DNA of 64,000 nucleotides, taken from positions 45,223 to 109,222 of the forward strand of contig JARBUD010000012.1 of assembly GCA_029239875.1 (NCBI GenBank), given 5' to 3'. Source of the stretch: Xanthobacteraceae bacterium (GTDB taxonomy: Bacteria > Pseudomonadota > Alphaproteobacteria > Rhizobiales > Xanthobacteraceae). Below, piece by piece: positions 18,839 to 26,983 of the stretch (positions are counted from its first letter, which is position 1; each line of letters opens with the position of its first letter). The notes under the pieces are model-generated. The model saw only the letters and a program-made list of their open reading frames with translations. It ran no database searches and was not told the origin of the DNA. The position numbers and the translations under genes were made by a program.

Positions 18839-21049
18839 ATGAAGTTCGACACGCCCGCGACCACCAACCCGATCGACCAGATGAAGGTGGTCGGCCAGCC
18901 GCTCGACCGCATCGACGGCCCGCTCAAGACCACCGGCACCGCGCCCTATGCCTATGAGCGGCACGACGTCGCCGCCGCTCCCGCTTATGGCTACGTCATC
19001 GGCTCCGCTGTTCCCAAGGGGCGGATCACCGGCATGGACGTCTCGGCCGCCCAGCACGCGCCCGGCGTGCTTGCCGTCGTCACGGCCGAGAATGCCGGCC
19101 CGCTCGACAAGGGCAAGTACAACACGGCGAAGCTCCTCGGCGGTCCGGAGATCGAGCACTACCACCAGGCGGTGGCGCTCGTCGTCGCCGAGAGCTTCGA
19201 GCAGGCCCGCGCCGCCGCCGCGCTGGTGAAGATCGACTATGCCGCCGAGCCCGGCCGCTTCGACCTGCACGCCGCCCGCGTCGCCGCCTTCCCGCCGGAG
19301 GAGAACGACATCACCGGTCCGCCGGAGACCCATGTCGGCGACTTCGCGGGTGCCTTCGCGCAGGCGCCGGTGACGCTCGACGAGACCTACACCACGCCGG
19401 ACCATTCGCACGCGATGATGGAGCCGCACGCCACCCTCGCCGCCTGGGAGGGCGACCGGCTGACCGTGTGGACCTCCAACCAGATGATCGCCTGGGCGAA
19501 TGGCGATCTCGCCAAGACCCTGCGCATGCCGAAGGAGAAGGTGCGGGTGGTCTCGCCCTTCATCGGCGGCGGCTTCGGCGGCAAGCTGTTCCTGCGCGCC
19601 GACGTGGTGCTGGCGGCGCTCGGCGCACGCGCCGCGGGGCGGCCGGTGAAGGTGGCGCTGCAACGCCCGCTGATCGCCAACAACACCACCCACCGCCCCG
19701 CCACCATCCAGCGCATCCGCATCGGCGCGACGCGCGAGGGCGTCATCACCGCCATCGGCCATGAGAGCTGGTCCGGCGACCTCGAAGGCGGGGGGCCGGA
19801 GACGGCGGTGAACCAGACGCGCCTGCTCTATGCCGGCGCCAACCGCATGACCGCGATGCGGCTCGCCGTGCTCGACCTGCCGGAGGGCAACGCCATGCGC
19901 GCGCCGGGCGAGGCGCCGGGCATGATGGCGCTGGAGATCGCCATGGACGAGATGGCCGAGAAGCTCGGCATCGACCCCATCGAGTTCCGCATCCGCAACG
20001 ACACGCAGGTCGACCCGGAGAAGCCGGAACGACCCTTCTCCGCCCGCGCCTTCGCCGAATGCCTGCGCCTCGGTGCCGAGCGTTTCGGCTGGGACGCGCG
20101 CAATTCGCGTCCCGGCCAGCGGCGCGAGGGGAAATGGCTGATCGGCATCGGCATGGCCGCCGCCTTCCGCAACAATTTGCTGATGAAGTCGGGCGCCCGC
20201 GTGCGTCTCGACGGCGAGGGGCGGGTGACGGTCGAGACCGACATGACCGACATCGGCACCGGCAGCTACACCATCATCGGCCAGACCGCGGCGGAGATGA
20301 TGGGCGTGCCGATCGAGAAGGTGACGGTGCGCCTCGGCGATTCCACCTACCCGGTTTCCGCCGGCTCGGGCGGCCAGTTCGGCGCCAACAACGCCACCGC
20401 CGGCGTCTATGCCACCTGCGTGAAGCTGCGCGAGGAGGTCACGCAAAGGCTCGGCTTCAATTCCGAGGACGCGGTGTTCGCTGACGGGCATGTGCGCGCG
20501 GGCAACCGTGCTGTGCTGCTCGGCGCGGCGGCGGCCGAGGGCGACATCGTCGCCGAGGACGCGATCGAGTATGGCGACCTCGACGAGCGCTACCAGCAGT
20601 CCACCTTCGGCGGCCATTTCGTCGAGGCGGCGGTCGATGCCTATACCGGCGAGACGCGCATCCGCCGCATGCTGGCGGTCTGCGCCGCCGGGCGCATCCT
20701 CAACCCGAAGTCGGCGCGCAGCCAGGTGATCGGCGCCATGACCATGGGCGCCGGCGCGGCGCTGATGGAGGAGCTCGCCGTCGACACGCGGCGCGGCTTC
20801 TTCGTCAATCACGACCTCGCCGGCTACGAGGTGCCGGTGCATGCCGACATCCCGCACCAGGAGGTGATCTTCCTCGACGAGACCGACCCTCTCTCCTCGC
20901 CGATGAAGGCGAAGGGCGTGGGCGAGCTCGGCATATGCGGCGTCGGCGCGGCGGTGGCGAACGCGGTCTACAACGCCACCGGCGTACGCGTGCGCGACTA
21001 TCCGATCACCCTCGACAAATATCTCGACCGGCTCCCCGACGCTGCGTAG
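18839..21049 (+). CDS. paoC: Aldehyde oxidoreductase molybdenum-binding subunit
   Basis: The 736-residue large subunit of the xanthine oxidase family binds the molybdopterin-cytosine dinucleotide cofactor. Visible family segments are GGGFGGKLF (cofactor contact, near residue 240), MRAPGEAPGMMALE, GSGGQFGANNATAG and the C-terminal KAKGVGELGICG with the catalytic Glu. The substrate is probably one of several aldehydes, since the Escherichia coli enzyme is broad. The PaoD/XdhC-type chaperone that inserts the cofactor is not next to it in this window, and would have to be encoded elsewhere. Confidence 0.93.
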   Translation: MKFDTPATTNPIDQMKVVGQPLDRIDGPLKTTGTAPYAYERHDVAAAPAYGYVIGSAVPKGRITGMDVSAAQHAPGVLAVVTAENAGPLDKGKYNTAKLLGGPEIEHYHQAVALVVAESFEQARAAAALVKIDYAAEPGRFDLHAARVAAFPPEENDITGPPETHVGDFAGAFAQAPVTLDETYTTPDHSHAMMEPHATLAAWEGDRLTVWTSNQMIAWANGDLAKTLRMPKEKVRVVSPFIGGGFGGKLFLRADVVLAALGARAAGRPVKVALQRPLIANNTTHRPATIQRIRIGATREGVITAIGHESWSGDLEGGGPETAVNQTRLLYAGANRMTAMRLAVLDLPEGNAMRAPGEAPGMMALEIAMDEMAEKLGIDPIEFRIRNDTQVDPEKPERPFSARAFAECLRLGAERFGWDARNSRPGQRREGKWLIGIGMAAAFRNNLLMKSGARVRLDGEGRVTVETDMTDIGTGSYTIIGQTAAEMMGVPIEKVTVRLGDSTYPVSAGSGGQFGANNATAGVYATCVKLREEVTQRLGFNSEDAVFADGHVRAGNRAVLLGAAAAEGDIVAEDAIEYGDLDERYQQSTFGGHFVEAAVDAYTGETRIRRMLAVCAAGRILNPKSARSQVIGAMTMGAGAALMEELAVDTRRGFFVNHDLAGYEVPVHADIPHQEVIFLDETDPLSSPMKAKGVGELGICGVGAAVANAVYNATGVRVRDYPITLDKYLDRLPDAA

Positions 21050-21171
21050 GCGGGGCCGGGCGATCATTCAGGCAGGTCGGGTGCGTCATCTCGCTCCGGT
21101 GAAGGTGGTCCCCGGATTGCATACTCCTCGCCGATGAGTTGCATTCCCCGTACCCGCTCCAGCGTCCCGCG

Positions 21172-21762
21172 ATGACGGCCGATCCCGCCCTTCGAATCGT
21201 CATCGTCGACGAGAGCCCGTTGCGGGCCGCCATCCTTGAGGAAGGCCTGCGCGAGGCGGGCTATCGCAACGTGCTGCGCCTGCCCGAACGCCACGATCTG
21301 CTGGCGCGGCTGCACGCCATCGATCCCGACGTGATCGTCATCGATCTCGAGGACCCCTCGCGCGACGTCATCGAGCAGATGTTCCAGGTCAGCCGCGAGG
21401 TTAAGCGGCCGATCGCCATGTTCGTCGACCAGTCTGACAGCTCCACTATCGCGGCGGCGATCGACGCCGGCGTCTCCGCCTATATCGTCGACGGGCTGAA
21501 GAAGGAGCGCGTCAAGCCGATCATCGACATGACGATCAGCCGCTTCCGCGCCTTCGCCCGACTGAGGGAGGAGCTCGAGCAGACCCGCACCGAGCTCGAG
21601 GAGCGCAAGACCATCGACCGCGCCAAGGGCATCCTGATGAAGATGAAAGGGCTGGACGAGCCGCAGGCCTACGCCCTGTTGCGCCGTACCGCGATGAACG
21701 AGAAGCGGCGCCTCGTCGACATCGCTCAGTCCGTCATCACCGCGGCGGAGCTGCTGAAATGA
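21172..21762 (+). CDS. nasT: NasT-type ANTAR antitermination response regulator
   Basis: The 196-residue protein has an N-terminal receiver-like domain (residues 8-125; IVIVDESPLRAAILEEGLR) and a C-terminal ANTAR RNA-binding domain (RKTIDRAKGILMKMKGLDEPQAY, then LLRRTAMNEKRRLVDIAQSV). NasT binds paired stem-loops in the leader of nitrate assimilation messages and prevents termination when released by NasS. I use the ATG at 21172. The sensor gene nasS follows after 10 bases, so sensor and antiterminator are made together. A hairpin consistent with its target is present at 23313-23349. Confidence 0.92.
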   Translation: MTADPALRIVIVDESPLRAAILEEGLREAGYRNVLRLPERHDLLARLHAIDPDVIVIDLEDPSRDVIEQMFQVSREVKRPIAMFVDQSDSSTIAAAIDAGVSAYIVDGLKKERVKPIIDMTISRFRAFARLREELEQTRTELEERKTIDRAKGILMKMKGLDEPQAYALLRRTAMNEKRRLVDIAQSVITAAELLK

Positions 21763-21772
21763 GGTCATTCCG

Positions 21773-22924
21773 ATGAGGCGCCTGTCGATCGGCTTCATCC
21801 CGCTCACCGATGCGGCGGTGGTGATCGCCTGCGCCGAGCGGGGCTTCGCCGCTGCCGAGGGGCTGCGGCTCGACCTGCACCGCGAGGTCTCCTGGGCGAA
21901 CATCCGCGACAAGGTGAATGTCGGCCTGCTCGACGGCGCGCATATGCTGGCGCCGCTCGCCATCGCCTCCTCGCTCGGCCTCGGCCATGTGCGGGTGCCG
22001 CTGGTCGCGCCCTTCGCGCTCAACCTCAACGGCAACGCCATCACCGTCGCGAACGCCCTGTTTGAGGCGATGCAGGCGACCGGCGAGGACCTCGCCGGCG
22101 CCGAGGGCGCGGCGCGCGCGCTCGGTCAAGTGGCGCGGCAGCGGCTGGAGGATGGGCAGGACCCGCTGACCTTCGCCACCGTCTATCCCTTCTCCACCCA
22201 CACCTACATGCTGCGCCACCTGCTCGCCGCCGCCGGGCTCGATCCCGACCGCGACGTGCGCCTCGTGGTGGTGCCGCCGCCCTACACGGTGGAGAATTTG
22301 CGCAGCGGGCTGATCCACGGCTTCTGCGTCGGCTCGCCATGGAACAGCGTGGCGGTCGAGGCTGGCGTCGGCCGCGTCCTGCTGCTCGGCTCGGAAATCT
22401 TCGCCCGCGCGCCGGAGAAGGTGCTCGGCGTGCATGCGCGCTTCGCCAATAGCGAGCCGGGCGTGCTGGCCCAACTGGTGCGCGCGCTCGACGCGGCGGC
22501 GCGCTGGTGCGACCAGCCGCAATCGCATGAGGAATTGGCCGCGCTGCTCGCCGAGCCGCGCCATCTCGGCCTGCCGCGCGACATGCTCACGCGGGCGCTG
22601 GCGGGACGGCTGAAAGGGGCGGGCGAGGCGATCGCGCGCTCGGACGTCGATTTCCTGGTGATGCACCGCAACGGCGCCAACCGGCCCGATCCGGCGCATG
22701 CGCTGTGGATCTACAGCCAGATGGTGCGCGCGCGGCAGGCGCAGTTCTCCGCCGACGCCGCGCATGAGGCGATGCAGGTCTACCAGCCGGCGCTTTACGA
22801 CGGGGCGCTGGGCACGCACGGCGCTCCGTCCGCCGTCGAGCCGGACCCGGTCGGCACGCGCTTCGGCATGCCGTTCCGGCCCGAGGATATCGAGGGCTAT
22901 CTGGCCGAGGTCGACCGCGGCTAG
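21773..22924 (+). CDS. nasS: NasS-type nitrate sensor (NrtA-like, cytoplasmic)
   Basis: The 383-residue protein is homologous to the nitrate-binding protein NrtA but lacks any signal peptide, which is the hallmark of NasS. Shared segments with NrtA include SWANIRDKVNVGLLDGAHML (here vs SWGATRDNLVLGGAANGIDG in NrtA), VVPPPYTVENL and FCVGSPWN. Without nitrate, NasS holds NasT inactive. With nitrate or nitrite bound, it releases NasT. The order nasT-nasS is the reverse of some described operons. The gene is followed by a REP hairpin and the nitrate operon promoter. Confidence 0.9.
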   Translation: MRRLSIGFIPLTDAAVVIACAERGFAAAEGLRLDLHREVSWANIRDKVNVGLLDGAHMLAPLAIASSLGLGHVRVPLVAPFALNLNGNAITVANALFEAMQATGEDLAGAEGAARALGQVARQRLEDGQDPLTFATVYPFSTHTYMLRHLLAAAGLDPDRDVRLVVVPPPYTVENLRSGLIHGFCVGSPWNSVAVEAGVGRVLLLGSEIFARAPEKVLGVHARFANSEPGVLAQLVRALDAAARWCDQPQSHEELAALLAEPRHLGLPRDMLTRALAGRLKGAGEAIARSDVDFLVMHRNGANRPDPAHALWIYSQMVRARQAQFSADAAHEAMQVYQPALYDGALGTHGAPSAVEPDPVGTRFGMPFRPEDIEGYLAEVDRG

Positions 22925-22964
22925 GCTCGGATATCGTTTGGCCCCGCGATAACTCTCATCCCCG

Positions 22965-23050
22965 CCCTCATGGCCGGGCTTGACCCGGCCACCCAGTGAC
23001 CGGGTGCATCCAGTCCCCTGGGCCCCCGGGTCAAGCCCGGGGATGAGGGA
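22965..23050. repeat. REP-type palindromic repeat after nasS
   Basis: A long imperfect inverted repeat: the left arm begins CCTCATGGCCGGGCTTGACC, the right arm ends CCGGGTCAAGCCCGGGGATG. It belongs to the same GGGCTTGACCCGG family as 43410-43446 and 60515-60608. It lies in the 491-base region 22925-23415 upstream of nrtA and may terminate nasTS transcription. Confidence 0.75.
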
Positions 23051-23121
23051 AGTGAAGCGCCAAGCCTCGCTGCGTTGCACATAAGGGCGTCAGCTGCGCA
23101 GAAATTAAGCGCAACCGATTG

Positions 23122-23153
23122 TTGCGGCGGTCGTTACAGCCGTAACCGCGCAA
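23122..23153. promoter_or_regulatory. Imperfect inverted repeat, possible activator site
   Basis: TTGCGGCGGTCGTTAC and GTAACCGCGCAA form an imperfect dyad about 60-90 bases upstream of the sigma-54 promoter at 23213. An enhancer-binding protein such as NtrC could bind here, but the sequence does not fit the NtrC consensus well, so the assignment is tentative. Confidence 0.3.
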
Positions 23154-23212
23154 GTCCGCCAAGTCGCTGATTTTTCTTTGGATCGGTTCTCGACTGGCGA
23201 TCGGCCGCGCAC

Positions 23213-23230
23213 TTGGCACGCGCCGTGCAT
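23213..23230 (+). promoter_or_regulatory. Sigma-54 promoter of the nitrate assimilation operon
   Basis: TTGGCACGCGCCGTGCAT has the invariant GG (23215-23216), exactly ten bases, then GC (23227-23228), and matches the -24/-12 consensus well at TTGGCAC. Transcription would begin near 23240, leaving a leader of about 175 bases before nrtA. This implies nitrogen control through NtrC. Confidence 0.8.
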
Positions 23231-23312
23231 TGCTTATCGCACCGCCGGCCAACGATGACCGCGCGTTTCCAGAATTCCGCCCACCGACGGGCCCTTGGCA
23301 AAGCCGCTGACA

Positions 23313-23349
23313 CCGCGCGAGGTTCGCCTTCGCGGGTCCGTGGCTTTTT
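23313..23349 (+). terminator. Leader attenuator/terminator hairpin, probable NasT target region
   Basis: CCGCGCGAGG, loop TTCG and CCTTCGCGGG form a GC-rich hairpin with two small bulges, followed by TCCGTGGC and five T. It lies in the leader between the sigma-54 promoter and nrtA, where nitrate operons regulated by NasT carry an intrinsic terminator. The upstream GGCAAAGCC (from 23298) could pair with GGCTTTTTGC, giving an alternative fold. I did not identify the two ANTAR hexaloops with certainty. Confidence 0.55.
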
Positions 23350-23415
23350 GCGTTTCACCGCCGTGTCGGGGGCTTCCCGCGCGGCCGACCGAGACAAGCT
23401 TTCGAGGACCAGCCG

Positions 23416-24738
23416 ATGACCGATACGCCGTCCTGCCGTCCGCCTCGCCTGTCCCGCCGCTCCTTCCTCAAGGCGTCGGCCGCCACGCTCGGCACGGCCA
23501 GCCTCGTCGAGGCGCTGCGCCTGTCCTTCCCTGGCGGCGTGCCCTCCGCTTATGCCGCGGGGCCCGAGACCACCAAGGCCGTACTCGGCTACATCGCGCT
23601 GATGGACGCGAGCCCGCTCGTCATCGCCAAGGAGAAGGGCCTGTTCGCCAAGCATGGCGTGCCCGACGTCGAGGTGGTGAAGCAGGCCTCCTGGGGCGCC
23701 ACCCGCGACAATCTCGTGCTCGGCGGCGCCGCCAACGGCATCGACGGCGCCCACATCCTCTCGCCGATGCCCTACCTCATCTCCACCGGCAAGGTGACGC
23801 AGAACAACGTGCCGACGCCGATGTACATCCTCGCGCGGCTCAATCTCGACGCGCAGGCGATCTCGGTTTCCAACGAATACAAGGATCTCAAGGTCACCAC
23901 CGACGCCTCGGCGCTGAAGGCCGCCTTCGCCGCCAAGAAGGCGGCGGGCAAGGAAGTGAAGGTCGCCATGACTTTCCCGGGCGGCACGCACGACCTCTGG
24001 CTGCGCTACTGGCTCGCCTCCGCCGGCATCGATCCCGACAAGGACGTCTCCACCATCGTGGTGCCGCCGCCGCAGATGGTGGCGAACATGAAGGTCGGCA
24101 ACATGGACGCCTTCTGCGTCGGCGAGCCGTGGAACGAGCAGCTCGTCAACCAGGGCATCGGCTACACCGCCTGCACCACCGGCGAGATCTGGAAGCACCA
24201 CCCGGAGAAGGCGCTCGGCATGCGCGCCGACTTCGTCGAGAAGAACCCGAACGCCACCCGCGCCATCCTGATGGCGGTGATGGAAGCCCAGCAATGGTGC
24301 GACCAGCCGGGCAACAAGGAGGAGATGTCGACCATCGTCGGCAAGCGGCAATGGTTCAACGTGCCGGTCGCCGACATCCTCGGCCGGGCGAAGGGCGACA
24401 TCAACTACGGCAACGGCCGGGTGGTGAAGGGCTCCGACCAGTACATGAAGTTCTGGCAGGACCAGGCCTCCTATCCCTTCAAGAGCCACGACGCCTGGTT
24501 CGTCACCGAGGATATGCGCTGGGGCAAGTTCGAGCCCACGACCGACGTCAAGGCGCTGGTCGACAAGGTGAACCGCGAGGACCTCTGGCGTGACGCCGCC
24601 AAGGCGCTGGGCGTGGCGGCGGCGGACATCCCGGCCTCCGCCTCCCGCGGCAAGGAGACCTTCTTCGACGGCAAGGTCTTCGATCCCGGCGACCCCTCCG
24701 CCTACCTCGCCAGCCTCGAGATCAAGCGGGTCGCCTGA
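23416..24738 (+). CDS. nrtA: Nitrate ABC transporter substrate-binding protein
   Basis: The 440-residue protein of the NrtA/CmpA family has a twin-arginine signal (SRRSFLKASAATLG, near residues 13-26, cleaved after AYA). The mature domain has VLGYIALMDASPLVIAKEKG, SWGATRDNLVLGGAANGID and FCVGEPWN, all typical of nitrate binding. It is the first gene after the sigma-54 promoter and leader hairpin. A bicarbonate-binding CmpA role is possible for the family, but the linked nitrate and nitrite reductases make nitrate (and nitrite) far more likely. Confidence 0.92.
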   Translation: MTDTPSCRPPRLSRRSFLKASAATLGTASLVEALRLSFPGGVPSAYAAGPETTKAVLGYIALMDASPLVIAKEKGLFAKHGVPDVEVVKQASWGATRDNLVLGGAANGIDGAHILSPMPYLISTGKVTQNNVPTPMYILARLNLDAQAISVSNEYKDLKVTTDASALKAAFAAKKAAGKEVKVAMTFPGGTHDLWLRYWLASAGIDPDKDVSTIVVPPPQMVANMKVGNMDAFCVGEPWNEQLVNQGIGYTACTTGEIWKHHPEKALGMRADFVEKNPNATRAILMAVMEAQQWCDQPGNKEEMSTIVGKRQWFNVPVADILGRAKGDINYGNGRVVKGSDQYMKFWQDQASYPFKSHDAWFVTEDMRWGKFEPTTDVKALVDKVNREDLWRDAAKALGVAAADIPASASRGKETFFDGKVFDPGDPSAYLASLEIKRVA

Positions 24739-24791
24739 GGACGCGCCGCGTCCTCCCGCCTCGACCCGACACCCCGAATTCGGAGCAACCC

Positions 24792-25706
24792 ATGTCCCTC
24801 ACCGCCCTGAAGAGCGAGACGCCCGCGCCGCCGAAGAAGGCCGCCACCGGCGGCGCCGCCGGCGCCAAGGTCGTCCGCCTCGTCTTCCCGGCCCGTCCGG
24901 CCGCCGCGCCGGGACGCTTCGCGACCCTCGGCCATTCGCTCGCCGTGACCACGGTGCCGCCGCTCGTCGTGCTCATGCTGCTGCTCGGGGTTTGGGAGCT
25001 ACTCTGCGCCGGCCCCGGCGCCACCCTGCCGCCGCCCTCGTCGATCTGGCAGGACAGCTATGACCTGATCGTCGATCCGTTCTTCGTCAACGGCCCGCAG
25101 GACATCGGCCTCGGCTGGCGCGTGCTGGTGTCGCTGCAGCGCGTCGCCATCGGCTTCGGCCTCGCGGCGGCGGTCGGCGTGATGCTCGGCGTGCTCATCG
25201 GCCAGTCGGTCTGGGCGATGCGCGGGCTCGACCCAATCTTCCAGGTGCTGCGCACCGTGCCGCCGCTCGCCTGGCTGCCGATCGCGCTCGCCGCCTTCCG
25301 CGACAGCAACCCCTCGGCGATCTTCGTGATCTTCATCACCGCCATCTGGCCGGTGATCATCAACACCGCGGTCGGCGTGCGCAACATCCCGCAGGACTAC
25401 CGCAACGTCGCGCAGGTGCTGCGGCTGAACCCGTTCGAGTTCTTCGCCAAGATCATGCTGCCGGCGGCGGCGCCGTACATCTTCACCGGCCTGCGGATCG
25501 GCGTCGGCCTGTCCTGGCTCGCCATCGTCGCCGCCGAGATGCTCACCGGCGGCGTCGGCATCGGCTTCTTCATCTGGGACGCGTGGAACTCCTCGCGCCT
25601 GTCCGACATCATCGTGGCGCTGGTCTATATCGGCGTGGTCGGCTTCGTGCTCGACCGCCTCGTCGCCGGCATCGGCGCCTTCGTCACCCGCGGCACCGCC
25701 GCCTGA
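24792..25706 (+). CDS. nrtB: Nitrate ABC transporter permease
   Basis: The 304-residue membrane protein has a cytoplasmic N-terminal tail of about 50 residues rich in Ala, Pro and Lys, then membrane segments including TTVPPLVVLMLLLGVWELL, and the BPD-type loop with EFFAKIMLPAAAPYIFTGL, which contains the EAA-like coupling helix. It lies 53 bases after nrtA and 10 bases before the ATPase gene, forming a standard nrtABD importer. Confidence 0.93.
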   Translation: MSLTALKSETPAPPKKAATGGAAGAKVVRLVFPARPAAAPGRFATLGHSLAVTTVPPLVVLMLLLGVWELLCAGPGATLPPPSSIWQDSYDLIVDPFFVNGPQDIGLGWRVLVSLQRVAIGFGLAAAVGVMLGVLIGQSVWAMRGLDPIFQVLRTVPPLAWLPIALAAFRDSNPSAIFVIFITAIWPVIINTAVGVRNIPQDYRNVAQVLRLNPFEFFAKIMLPAAAPYIFTGLRIGVGLSWLAIVAAEMLTGGVGIGFFIWDAWNSSRLSDIIVALVYIGVVGFVLDRLVAGIGAFVTRGTAA

Positions 25707-25716
25707 GGAGGCTCCC

Positions 25717-26511
25717 ATGACCGCCTATCTCAAGCTCGACCACATCGACAAGGTTTTCGCCCGCGGTGGTGATGTCACCGAGGTGCTGAGGGAAGTCTCG
25801 CTCGACGTCGCCCGCGGCGAGTACATCTCCATCATCGGCCATTCCGGCTGCGGCAAGTCCACCCTGCTCAACATCGTCGCTGGCCTCACCCCGGCGACCA
25901 CGGGCGGCGTCATCCTCGAAGGCCGGCAGGTCGACGGCCCCGGCCCGGACCGCGCCGTGGTGTTCCAGAACCACTCGCTGCTGCCCTGGCTCTCGGTCTA
26001 CGACAATGTGCGCCTCGCCGTGGACAAGGTGTTCTCCGGCGTGAAGAGCCGGGCCGAGCGGCACGACTGGACCCTGCACAATCTCGAACTGGTGCAGATG
26101 ATCCACGCGAAGGACAAGCGCCCCGCCGAGATTTCCGGCGGCATGAAGCAGCGCGTCGGCATCGCCCGCGCGCTCGCCATGGAGCCGAAGGTCCTTCTTC
26201 TGGATGAACCCTTCGGCGCGCTCGACGCGCTCACCCGCGCGCATCTGCAGGATTCGGTCATGCAGATCCACGCCGCCATCGGCAACACCGTGCTGATGAT
26301 CACCCACGACGTCGACGAGGCGGTGCTGCTCTCCGACCGCATCGTGATGATGACCAACGGCCCCTCGGCGCGCATCGGCGAGGTGCTCGACGTCGAACTG
26401 CCGCGTCCGCGCCGCCGGCTCGATCTGGTGACCGACCCCACCTACCTCGCCTGCCGCGAGGCCGTGCTGAAGTTCCTCTACGAGCGCCACCGCTTCGTCG
26501 AAGCCGCCTGA
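25717..26511 (+). CDS. nrtD: Nitrate ABC transporter ATP-binding protein
   Basis: The 264-residue ATPase has Walker A GHSGCGKS (residues 42-49), the signature EISGGMKQRVGIARAL and Walker B VLLLDEPFGALDALT, followed by the switch His in ITHDVDEAV. It lacks the NrtA-like C-terminal regulatory domain of cyanobacterial NrtC, so it corresponds to NrtD; two copies would drive the NrtB dimer. The ATG has GAGGAGG upstream. The globin gene begins 10 bases after its stop. Confidence 0.93.
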   Translation: MTAYLKLDHIDKVFARGGDVTEVLREVSLDVARGEYISIIGHSGCGKSTLLNIVAGLTPATTGGVILEGRQVDGPGPDRAVVFQNHSLLPWLSVYDNVRLAVDKVFSGVKSRAERHDWTLHNLELVQMIHAKDKRPAEISGGMKQRVGIARALAMEPKVLLLDEPFGALDALTRAHLQDSVMQIHAAIGNTVLMITHDVDEAVLLSDRIVMMTNGPSARIGEVLDVELPRPRRRLDLVTDPTYLACREAVLKFLYERHRFVEAA

Positions 26512-26521
26512 GGAGACCGCC

Positions 26522-26983
26522 ATGACGCCCGAGCGCATCGCTCTCGTCCGCGAGAGCTTCGCCAAGGTCCGGCCCATCGCCGATGACGCCGCCGCCTTGT
26601 TCTACGGCCGCCTGTTCCACATTGCGCCGGAAGTGCGCCCGCTGTTTCCGGCCGACCTGACCGAGCAGGGCCGCAAGCTGATGACCACCCTCGCAGTGGT
26701 GGTGAACAGCCTGGACGACCTGCCGGCGCTGCTTCCCGTGGTGCAGCGCCTCGGCGCCCGCCATGCCGGCTATGGCGTGACCGGGGAGCACTTCGCGCCG
26801 GTCGGCGCGGCGCTGCTGTGGACGTTGGAGAAGGGGCTGGGCGAGGGTTTCACGCCCGAGGTCCGCATGGCTTGGACCGAGGCCTATCACGTGCTCGCCA
26901 CGGTGATGATCGACGCCCTGAAGACGGCAGCGCCGCCGGTGCAGCCATCGCCTTTCGGCCGCATCGTCGGGGTGCAGCCATGA
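26522..26983 (+). CDS. Single-domain globin (flavohemoglobin-like haem domain)
   Basis: The 153-residue protein is the haem domain of the flavohemoglobin family without its reductase. The proximal His is His81 in GARHAGYGV, and Tyr28 in LFYGRLF is at the B10 position that stabilises bound oxygen. Its length is that of single-domain bacterial haemoglobins. It sits inside the nitrate operon, overlaps the next gene by ATGA, and could oxidise nitric oxide that leaks from nitrite reduction. The reductase it needs may be the Hmp-like reductase-PAS protein encoded at 34323-35633. Oxygen or redox sensing is an alternative. Confidence 0.88.
   Translation: MTPERIALVRESFAKVRPIADDAAALFYGRLFHIAPEVRPLFPADLTEQGRKLMTTLAVVVNSLDDLPALLPVVQRLGARHAGYGVTGEHFAPVGAALLWTLEKGLGEGFTPEVRMAWTEAYHVLATVMIDALKTAAPPVQPSPFGRIVGVQP

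Noticed and set aside
18740..21067. 775-codon open frame opposite paoC
   Set aside because: It is antisense to a fully conserved molybdenum enzyme and is rich in Arg, His and Gly repeats typical of shadow frames.
23416..26511. Bicarbonate transporter CmpABD
   Set aside because: The sequence family is shared, but the location among nas/nir genes and next to nasTS points to nitrate.
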